Source: Branchiostoma floridae (lineage: Eukaryota > Chordata > Leptocardii > Amphioxiformes > Branchiostomatidae). From it: 52,737 nt of DNA. The notes beneath the pieces were generated by a model, which saw nothing but the letters and a program-made list of their open reading frames with translations, had not been told where the DNA came from and did no database searches. The DNA is taken from contig NC_049997.1 in assembly GCF_000003815.2 (NCBI RefSeq), positions 15,121,141 through 15,173,877 of the forward strand, written 5' to 3'. Position numbers and translations under genes: made by a program. Shown here piece by piece: positions 44,046 to 52,737 of this stretch; position 1 is the first letter of the stretch, and each line of letters begins with the position of its first letter.

Positions 44046-47000
44046 CTGCAAAACACACAAAAATACAGAAGTGTTATTCCTCAATATACAGAAAAAAAGC
44101 AGACATAATCAAAGTCTTAGTAATTTCTCTAAAGACTTCCCATTTACGCTGATAAGAGAGCTTATCTTCAGGAAGACTTCCTTCTGTGTTCTCTCTTCAA
44201 ATCTGATGTTTAGTTCTTAAAATGTTGCTTATCTTTCCTGTTGTTATATATTCACAGGTTACACGCATGTGTACCTCTTGGGAGGTCTTTGAAAATAAAT
44301 CAAGAACAACCAACACAATGGAATCCTTGTCCAATTTCTGTCATGTAGCACCAGTATCTGTTACATTTCTTAATATATCTACATCCTTTGCTGAAGCTTT
44401 GGATGTACAGATTTTGAAGACAGGGCTCTATAATGTGTGACATATGGAATATATTCTAAGACGTTTGCCGGACCTTGCCAGGGATAGGATGACAGGAACA
44501 TTGTTGCATCAACAATGTCTTGACACTGCAGGACAGTTTAAGTCCTCTCTTCCTGTTGAGATGACAACTTTTTATTTCCTCCTACTTTGGGCATGACATC
44601 ATGTCTTCTACTGTTTAAAACTTTTGTTTTAAGGAATTTTTGGTGACATACTTCTCAATAAACCATGAGTCTGATTGCTGCAAATCCTTTAGGGGGCCAT
44701 GCACTGGGAGGGGGTGTACTGTCAACTTTCTATGTATACAATAAATTCATAAAGACAGTGGCTATGTGTTAATTAAAATTGGCAATTTGACTTTGCTTTA
44801 CGCCAAAATAAGGGGCGAAAGCACCAATCACGCTCTGCATTTTGACTTTAGAAAATTTGTCTACAAATTATTCTATGTAAAACAAGTAAGAAGGTCCCCC
44901 GATTCTGTGTATATGAATTATGGTAAGTAATGGTAACTGTACTTTCGTACTCATGCATTGTAGCAGAAAATTGTATGTTAAAACCATCAAAGGTACTTGG
45001 CTGATCTTGCATTTCAAAACCTAAGCACTTACGCAATATAAACAGACACCACTTGTACTCCTCACCTTACTTTTGAAAGACAACAGAGCTTTGATCTCAA
45101 CAAAATTTAAACTCCAGTCTGGTAGAATTCATAAATCTGTATGGCTTTGTAGAAAACAGTAGAAACAATATAATAATTCAAGACCAGGACCATGAGCACT
45201 TTGTGTACCATATCATTGCTGAGGAGAGCTATATACTGTAAATTCATCTACTTTTTGCAAAGGAGGGTTGCACTGTGTTCTGAACTTGAAACAAATAATC
45301 ATTCTGCAGTACAGTACATGTACATTTTTTGTAGTCCTATAAAGGAGAAAAACTTGCATCGTAAATTTGGTGCTCAGGTTGCGTAAAAATAGAACCATTG
45401 CAAAAATTTTGATATACACAGTAATAGAATTGTAAAATGAAAGTCATACATCAGTGTTCACCTGTGACACTAATGTTCACTTTTCATGTGTACCTGCCAT
45501 TAACACGGTTAATATATAGCGCAGTTTGGCTCCAATGTTAATGAAAATGCAATCTATGTGAGCAGCAGTACATTAGGAAAGTGCTACAAGCAACATTTTC
45601 TCAATCTATGACTGTTGTACACATGCATGACAGACCATATAATAGCCAACAGGAGCAGTTTTATCACCTTCACACATTACAAGCAACGTACAAATTACAG
45701 TATGCATATATTCATTCATCAAGGAAGGCCAAAACACGGTATAGTAAAACATAATTATGATACAGTATATCATAAACATTATATGAAAAGCAGTGTGCTT
45801 AATCATAATCTGATAGGTAATAAATTTTGCTTCCAAAATCTAATTTGCATGATGATTGTCGGGTCGTAAAATGAATGCTGATATCCTACCAGTACTCCGA
45901 ATGTCACATTTTAGAGTTCGAAGATCTCGTACCTCCAGGAAATATTCAGTGTTTCTTCTATGTCATGTTTGATTATACTATAGTTCACAAATTATACACA
46001 AAATAGGTTTTCATTTAGTAGATTTACTAGATTAAGATTGTAAGTAAGTGTCTCCTTTTATCACTTTGAGTCTCTACAGTAACCGTGACTAGCATATGGA
46101 AAAACATATTACAACTGCCAGAAAACACAAACCAAAAACAGTACCTCCCTTGTCAATACATGTTCCTACCAATTTATCAATTCCATCCTCTAGCTCCTTT
46201 GTTTTTACAACAGAGAAAACAGCTTGTGACCTTGGCATTAAAAAGCAAATATGGCAGCCCCCATTTTTATCTTGTGACCATGAATGAATCAGATACAATG
46301 TAACATTACCTCCCTTGTATTAAAGTCCTTCAGGACTTTAAACCCTGCTCAACTACATACACATATGACAATGTAATGTAATCCAAACTACATTCCTTGG
46401 TTTGCAACAATGACAATATGTAGTCAAACTTGATTTTCTTCTCTTTCAAATATAGTTTTATCTGACACTCACAGTACTTCTGTAAAAGCTGACAATACAT
46501 AAGCAAAGGGCTATAAGAGGAAAATTTGGCAGTTTATTCAAACAGCTTAACTCTGACTCACTGAACTTCAGTCTGGCAAATAAACTGTAAATCTCGAAAT
46601 GTTTGCAGCAGTTAAACTTAAGAGGTAATCTCTTTCACGGCAACAATGAATTTCAAATACAATACATTACTACAGCTTTGTTTCAACGGCAAATATAAAA
46701 TACTGAAAAAATAAGTGAATTTACAGTAAGTCTGCTTTACTGTGATTTGCAAGGTTGAAGGCATTCAGGACTGCCAAAATATTCATAAACAAAATAATGA
46801 ACTTTATGATAAACAGAGCCACACGAAAACAATACCCAACTTTGAGTAATGTTTATACTCAAACATATGAACATATCACCGGCTTGATGGTAGAATGAGA
46901 TTCCAAATATTGGCTTAAAATTAAGCAATTATCCAATAACATTAGAAATGTAATTTAATAAAGACGAATAAATAGGATCAACCAATAAAGTTTATAAGGT

Positions 47001-48552
47001 GATTATATATGGCTGGCCTTTCCTCCATATAAAATAATATGTCAACATCTAACAACAAAAAATAAAAACATTTTTTTGCATCATTCTTTCAATCATATTC
47101 ATATACTTTAAATGCTTTCAGTGCTATATGATCTTTTTGCAGTACTGCAAATCTTGAAAAGTTTGTAAAGAAATGTCATGTTTTGGATCCCCCTCCTCCA
47201 ATGCAAATTCAATACAGGACTATGCATTCCCAATGCGATACTATACAGTACTAGTACTTCAGAATTGTTTCAATCTCAAATCTAAAACACCAAGTAAACT
47301 CTTTCCCTTCTACCACGAAATTGAGGGTATTTAGAGTAAATTTACAGAATTTACAGTATTACTGGAAGACAAACATGCCTTACTCTTAAAAAATACACTT
47401 CTTATAATATCATACGCTTAAAATTAACATAAAATCAGGATCTCGTACTATGATAATAATCCCTGTATATAAATTTATATTTTCATAATAATAATAAGAA
47501 TAATCAGAACAGATAAACCGTCATATAATTCATATTCAATGCCATGACTGTAAAAAATTAGTCTGCTTTGTACATTTCAATGGATATCACAGAAAAATTG
47601 TAGCATATTTCAACACTCAAGTAAATTCTATGAACACAAAATGAAGTTCTAAAATTAAACCAGAACCTCATCTTTAATATAGCATTGGTAAATAACAGTA
47701 GCAACACTCTTACAATGATTCTAAAATAGACCATTCAATCCCTATCACAAATGTACTCTATTATTTTACACTGTACATATACTCATAAACCATACTTTCA
47801 CTTTAGAATTTTACATCTGCAGCTAAAATTAAAACAGTATTTTTAATAGAAATTTACAAACAAAAAGGAATATACCAAACAAAGGTTTGACTTACATATC
47901 ATAGTATAGCCATCCCTTTGTTCTACGGAACCAGTGTCTCGCTCACACGAGCGATATTTCACTGAAACTATGCGCTGAATAAATCTAGGCCCACCAACAG
48001 ACATGGCATCATGAATAATTAATCAGGCCATGAATGAGATCAACCCAGGAACCAACGGAAAGAAGGCATTGAAGTGAGGGGGCTTTTCCAGACACTCAGT
48101 GACTCAGAAAGTGATCTTTAAAAAATTCCTCTGAACTGAGGTGTACACTTAGAGACTAACCTTGAGAGTCACATAAAGAGGAAAATTCCTGAAATTACCG
48201 TAAAATATTAAATTTTGGTGCATTTTGACATCATAACATTGCGAACATGCCTTCACTTCCAAACTACCCGTAGACATTTTTATACAGAGCAGTTCAACCA
48301 TAAACTCGAAACACTGCAAACCCTCACTTCATCTATTGCAAAATAAAGTCCCGACAAAAATAAATGAATACACAGTAGTGTAATCTCTCTCCATACACAT
48401 AAAGTATAAACCAATGGATAAAATGTTTTGCACTAGGATAGGATGTTAGTTTATCCAGTACATGGGACATGTTAAAAGCAACAACAAGACATCAAAGCCT
48501 ATACAAAATAAAACTGCGGATGCGGTTCAGTGACATAATGATGTAAGCTTAC
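44046..48552. other. 5' intron / upstream region of SHANK, AT-rich
   Basis: No coding exon is supported. TACTGTAAAT-type element fragments occur at 45234-45425 and 46565-46730. The region is otherwise AT-rich with no recognisable gene. Confidence 0.5.
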
Positions 48553-48800
48553 CTCTTTTTGTTTGCCTTCAACAAAGCACAGGTAAAACCTGACAACGTG
48601 GCACCAAAATACTCTTTTGACAAAAAGTACTTTATACTTGTCGAGCATTACTTTGTTCATTATCAGTCTATACCGAGGGAGGATAAACACTCCCCGGCTT
48701 ACATATCTCTCGATACATCCCCCACCGGGGACCCAGACAAAAAAGATTCTGAAACGGATCGACTCGGATAACGCAGCACCTCGCTCCCACCCACCACTCA
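48553..48800 (-). other. Candidate non-coding first exon / promoter-proximal block of SHANK
   Basis: This is a locally GC- and CpG-richer block in an AT-rich surround. It ends at a strong donor on the minus strand (AAAGAG|GTAAGC, exon side at 48553). The first coding exon needs an upstream non-coding exon, and this is the best donor seen near such a block. Joining it to the start-codon exon meets a stop before the main ATG, so it would be untranslated. The 5' border is a guess. Confidence 0.28.
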
Positions 48801-48897
48801 CGGTCCATCCCCTTTCCCATTTCCCCCCACTACTCTACTGTTTTTGGGTTTTCTTTTTTATAATTTTTTTGGGTTTTCTCTTTTTTTTTAGGTTCCT

Positions 48898-48920
48898 GGC
48901 CTCCCTAATATAGGGAGACC
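48898..48920 (-). repeat. 3'-terminal hairpin of the LINE
   Basis: CTCCCTA-ATA-TAGGGAG, extended by two G-C pairs beyond one mismatch, lies 16 nt past the ORF2 stop. An A-rich run (48842-48890) follows. Such 3' stem-loops are the known template-recognition signal of several LINE groups. Confidence 0.6.
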
Positions 48921-48935
48921 AATACGACTAGGCCA

Positions 48936-49973
48936 CTAAAAGTGGACGTAACACTGAGTCAGGTCTATGGAGACCCAGGAGAATCCCTCCGCCCAGGTAG
49001 AGTAGAAACCCGCAGGTCCAAGGCGTCGGAAATCAAACATCAGGCGATCCTTCAGGATCCTTCTCAACTTGTCTTCAAAGTCGGGGCCGGTGACATGTCT
49101 TCGTTGGAACTTCGAGTCACCTCTCGTTCTCCAGATCAGAGACCGGACTATCGCACTGGCAGCCTCGAGAACCAACCTGGTCTTCTTTGGGGTTGTTGGG
49201 GGAACACTACCAAACAAGGCAAAGGACTTCGTCACTTGGAAGCCAGGGAGGATGTGTCGTCTGATCAAGCCTCCAAGCCAATCCCACAGGCCATTGACCA
49301 CAGGGCACTCCCAAAAGGTGTGTGGGACACTTTCATCCAGAGAACATCCTTGTCTTGGACAAGCACTATCTGGATGGAAGTTCCTCCACCCACTGAGTTT
49401 CAGGTTCGTCAGCAGAGAGTTATGGGCAACATGCCACGATATCATGCGATCCCAGTTTGAGTGTAAGCGGTTTTGCAGCGCTTTCCACACTCGCTCCCAG
49501 TCACGAAGGGGGTCTTTCTGTACACATCTGGGAACAGTGCCCTCCGCTTCCAACAATGCAGTATACAGGGAAGCGGTGGTGCTAGATGTCCAGTCCACCA
49601 CTATGCCTTTCCTAGCAATGTCTCCTAAGAGGTTGGCAATCTCTTCGTACTGCTTGGGCGGATTGAAGGAGTGTGGAGTAGTGTTTCTCCACGACTCTGG
49701 ATCGATGCGACGGAGGCAAAGTCCCAGCCAGTAGTGCGCGAACCTACTGCCAGGATCCTGAGGATCTGTCAGTGCCTTCCTTACACACTTCAACAAAAGT
49801 GCACCTGCCTTATGGGCCACAGACACAAGGCCCAAACCTCCCTTGTCTTTCGATAGAGCTAGTGTGTCCAAATTGACTAGCGGAGTTTTGCCGTCCCATA
49901 TGAAGCGGCGAGTTTCTTGTTCAATCTTAACCTTTACTGATCTCGGGAGTGGATATACTGGAGCAACGTACCA
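48936..49973 (-). pseudogene. LINE ORF2 C-terminal region with CCHC knuckle
   Basis: Open from the gap edge (WYVAPVYPLPRS, RRFIWDGKTP, DKGGLGLVSV) to the stop at 48936, without internal stops. It carries the RVT-associated zinc-binding motif C-x4-C-x7-H-x4-C, then FWECPVVNGLWDWL. It belongs to the same protein as the RT frame, in the same frame apart from the single-base indel before the gap. Confidence 0.87.
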
Positions 49974-50073
49974 NNNNNNNNNNNNNNNNNNNNNNNNNNN
50001 NNNNNNNNNNNNNNNNNNNNNNNNNNNNNNNNNNNNNNNNNNNNNNNNNNNNNNNNNNNNNNNNNNNNNNNNN
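49974..50073. other. Assembly gap (100 N) inside the LINE
   Basis: 100-N placeholder. The LINE protein resumes after it with only a few residues apparently missing, so the true gap is short. Confidence 0.98.
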
Positions 50074-50108
50074 CTTTGCCAATGAGGGTGAGCTTCCTAT
50101 GCCTCCAT

Positions 50109-51346
50109 TTATCCTAGTTTCTCCTTAAACTGGGCGAAACGTTGGAGCCAAGCTTCCTCGGCTAGGCGAGAGCCGTTACCAGTCGGGTTACCCAAGATCT
50201 TAAGGTGGGTGGACACCCAACTGTGGATGGGGTACGGTTTGTCCTGCCGTCCCCTCCATCCCCCAAGCCATAGCGCTTTGGTTTTCCCCATATTCAGTTT
50301 CGACCCTGTGCCGCTTTCGAACCTGCCTATGAGGTAGAAAGTTCTGTCGATGGATTGCTGGTCTGTTAGCACGCAGGTGTTGTCATCAGCGTACTGCACT
50401 AGCTTTACCTCCTGCCCTTGCCCACCAGGGATCTGGACACCCTTAATCTGGGGGTCAGCCCTGATGGCCGCCGCCAGAGGTTCTATACAAAGCACATATA
50501 GGAGGGGGGACAGGGGACATCCTTGTCTAACCCCTCTACCGATAGATAGACGGGAAGTCAGGTTCCCGTTTACAAGCACTTGGCTCGACACATCTTCGTA
50601 CAAGACCTTCATCCACTTACAGAAGTTTTGTCCGAAGCCAAGCTTTTCAAGGACATTGGCCATGTAAGCATGGTCAACCCTATCAAATGCCTTCTCCTGA
50701 TCAAGAGCCAGGAAGGCACAGTCCAGGTTCTTATCATTGACATACGAGATTATGTCTCTGAGGAGGCATGAGCTGTCCACAATGGACCTACCCGGGATGC
50801 CACAAGTCTGGTTCGAGTGAACCACCTCTTCAATGACCACCTTTAGCCTGTTTGCAAGGGTTTTGGTCAGGATCTTATAGTCTACGTTTAGTAGGCTTAT
50901 CGGTCGATTGTTTGCTGGGTCAAGTGGATCCCCGGACTTTTCTATTAGAGAAATAATACTCTCCCTTTGGGAAGGAGAGAGAAGACCCTCCTCCAAACCT
51001 TCATTTAACACGTCCAGCAAATCTTGCCCCACTAGGTTCCAGAAACGCCGGTAGAACTCTTTTGGCAAGCCATCAGAGCCCGGAGTTTTACCATTGGCCA
51101 TTCCTTTCAGAGCATCTTCAAGCTCTGACAAGGAGACTGGCTTGTCTAGCGCATCTCGGCTAACCTGGGACAAGGCGGTGTCCAGCTTGTCTAAGAAGTA
51201 CTGCTGGTCTTGTGTATTTATCTGGTCAGGTTCGTACAACCGCGAATAGAAGGTCCGCAAAGCCTCCAAGATCCCATCCTTGGAGGATACAACTTCCCCT
51301 GTAGCGTTTCTGATGCTGGAATTAGACGCTCTTCCCCTTTTCTCGC
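50109..51346 (-). pseudogene. LINE reverse transcriptase domain
   Basis: Continuous RT reading frame from the right-hand gap to a premature TAA at 50109. RT motifs are in order: KTPGSDGLPKEFYRRFW, RPISLLNVDYKILTK, ALDQEKAFDRVDH, RQGCPLSPLLYVLCIEP, QYADDN, and KLNMGKTKALWLG. The catalytic aspartates are intact. Just past KEKLG, the sequence reads on in a shifted frame as KWRHRKLTLIGK, so the stop is a single-base frameshift rather than the true end. Confidence 0.9.
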
Positions 51347-51648
51347 NNNNNNNNNNNNNNNNNNNNNNNNNNNNNNNNNNNNNNNNNNNNNNNNNNNNNN
51401 NNNNNNNNNNNNNNNNNNNNNNNNNNNNNNNNNNNNNNNNNNNNNNNNNNNNNNNNNNNNNNNNNNNNNNNNNNNNNNNNNNNNNNNNNNNNNNNNNNNN
51501 NNNNNNNNNNNNNNNNNNNNNNNNNNNNNNNNNNNNNNNNNNNNNNNNNNNNNNNNNNNNNNNNNNNNNNNNNNNNNNNNNNNNNNNNNNNNNNNNNNNN
51601 NNNNNNNNNNNNNNNNNNNNNNNNNNNNNNNNNNNNNNNNNNNNNNNN
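51347..51648. other. Assembly gap (302 N) inside the LINE
   Basis: 302 N between endonuclease and RT. The two flanking protein frames differ by one, as expected if the gap length is only estimated. Confidence 0.98.
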
Positions 51649-52355
51649 ACAGTTTTGCTTAGACTCCTGCCAACTCTTATATTTCTCTTCAAAATCGTTG
51701 GCAAATAGTAGATCTTCTAAGACTTTGACATTGCACTTCCATACACCAGGGCCTCGTTCAGTGTCCTGTGTGGGTGGCACTGACAACGAGACCATGTCAT
51801 GATCAGAAAAGGAACAAGCCTGTATTACACAGGGACCATGGTTACTGGTGGACGTGTAAAATCTGTCTAATCTAGACCTTGTGCTAGTGGCTTTCGACCT
51901 CCAGGTGAAGTCCTTCTTGTCAGGATGTTGGTCTCTCCAAACATCCACAAGACCTAGGTCTGCACAGAAATTTCTCAACTCCACTACATCCTGGGTATCA
52001 TTCCCCGGTGTGGTGGTTGAGTCTGAGTATCTATCCAGGCTACAATCTAAGACACAGTTGAAATCCCCTGTTACTATAAGGGTAGCATTGGGGTGCATGT
52101 ACTGGTGGAGGTCTTCAAAGAAGGTTTTTCTTTCTGCCGCAGTACTAGGAGCATAGACATTTACTACATTGTATTGGGTGTCGTCGGCCTTCACCAGTAT
52201 CGAGACCACCCTACCATCTAAATCTGTCTGGGATGACACAAATTCCATCCGAGAGGATAGGAGGATGCCGACTCCCCTCGATGAATTTGTACCGAGGGAC
52301 CAGAACAAATACAACCCTACTGTTAATGTTTTACCGCACAGAAGCTATGCCACTG
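51649..52355 (-). pseudogene. LINE endonuclease domain (partial)
   Basis: An open frame of about 235 codons with the C-terminal two-thirds of an AP-like endonuclease. It has SRGVGILLSSRMEF, the VNVYAPST strand, GDFNCVLD (Asp/Asn catalytic pair), DFTWRSK, SRLDRFY and SDHDMVSL (catalytic Asp/His). It starts inside the domain and so is enzymatically incomplete. Confidence 0.88.
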
Positions 52356-52737
52356 TCCTGGTTAAAGTATGGACTTATATAGGTGCTAACATACTACCAT
52401 GAAATTTGTATTAAACCACCTCAAGCAGAAAGTATTTTCTATTACTCTATTTGGGAATCCAATACCAGGGGGGCCAAGGTCTGATGCACCAAGGACAATC
52501 AAATTTGTCTTGGGGGTTAAGATGCTACCTTATTGAGCATGAACATGTCCCAAGACATCTTGACCATATTAAGACTTAAGAGGAAAAACATGTAAAAAAA
52601 GGAATCTTTAGCTGATTTGAAGAATGGTGCTTTTTCAGAAGTGTGACATGCTATTGGCAGTATTACGTTTGTGAAGGTTAGACATCCAGGAATCGTTACA
52701 ATTGAAGACGAAAGCTTTACTAACCGGAACGCTTTCT
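52356..52737. other. Sequence flanking the LINE 5' truncation
   Basis: No gene or element recognised. Confidence 0.5.

Larger units (their letters stand above)
48841..52355 (-). mobile_element. Tx1/L1-like non-LTR retrotransposon, 5'-truncated and frameshifted
   Basis: The minus strand encodes the ORF2 polyprotein of a LINE in order: apurinic endonuclease from its middle (VTGDFNCVLD, LDRFY, SFSDHDMVSL), reverse transcriptase (SLLNVDYKILTKTLANRL, FLALDQEKAFDRVDH, GRGVRQGCPLSPLLY, catalytic QYADDNTCVL), and a C-terminal region with a C-x4-C-x7-H-x4-C knuckle (CPRQGC...H...C), ending at stop 48936. The SLLNxDYKILTK and GIPGRSI forms point to the Tx1/L1 group. The N-terminal endonuclease strands (catalytic N and E) are missing and an in-frame stop lies at about 52355, so the copy is 5'-truncated near 52.31 kb. 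A one-base insertion makes a TAA at 50109-50111. Two N-gaps (49974-50073, 51347-51648) interrupt it. It has the same orientation as SHANK. Confidence 0.9.

Noticed and set aside
48559-48771. Plus-strand 70-codon frame as a small gene
   Set aside because: It lies antisense to the candidate first exon and shows no domain, start context or conserved motif.
48942-49734. Long plus-strand open frames opposite the LINE C-terminus
   Set aside because: They are antisense shadows of the LINE frame, which alone has protein-family motifs.

Overview
The window is animal nuclear DNA. It carries most of the 5' two-thirds of one large, intron-rich gene on the minus strand, set in repeat-laden introns. The gene is a SHANK/ProSAP-type postsynaptic scaffold. 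Its order of SPN/ubiquitin-like N-terminus, ankyrin repeats, serine-rich linker, SH3 and PDZ can be read exon by exon from about 44.0 kb down to 3.7 kb. Every proposed junction has GT..AG borders and matching codon phase. The single SHANK-like copy and the repeat complement (tRNA-derived SINEs, a 5S-rRNA-derived SINE, many small TIR elements, a Tx1/L1-like LINE, frequent TACATGTA-type palindromes) best fit an invertebrate deuterostome, most likely a lancelet (Branchiostoma). That assignment is inference, not proof. The proline-rich region and SAM domain expected after the PDZ would lie beyond base 1.

Layout, right to left (5' to 3' of the gene). 52.36-48.84 kb is a 5'-truncated, frameshifted non-LTR retrotransposon in the same orientation as the gene and broken by two assembly gaps. 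48.8-44.05 kb is mostly non-coding and holds a possible untranslated first exon. 44.05-42.3 kb has the start codon (43944) and the Ubl-like part of the SPN domain. 37.5-36.7 kb completes the SPN domain and opens the ankyrin block, which runs to 32.7 kb. 31.4 kb is a large serine-rich linker exon. 30.4-28.8 kb encodes the SH3 domain on two exons. 26.2-24.05 kb holds a 24-nt microexon and two related symmetric cassette exons. A 13.7-kb intron follows, with two assembly gaps and many transposons. 10.3-3.7 kb encodes a short linker and a class I PDZ domain on further exons.

The main biological interest is the alternative-splicing module between SH3 and PDZ: a 24-nt microexon with UGC-rich sequence just upstream, then two phase 1-1 exons (198 and 180 nt). 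The last 22 full codons plus the split Gly codon of these two exons align without a gap, which indicates a tandem exon duplication. Any combination of the three keeps the reading frame. In the repeat fraction the notable items are a 5S-derived SINE, a TA-flanked MITE whose empty site is preserved in a neighbouring tandem copy, a hAT-like MITE with an exact 8-bp target duplication, and a dispersed element carrying a degraded hammerhead-ribozyme-like core. No second protein-coding host gene, tRNA/rRNA gene, CRISPR array or prokaryotic feature is supported.
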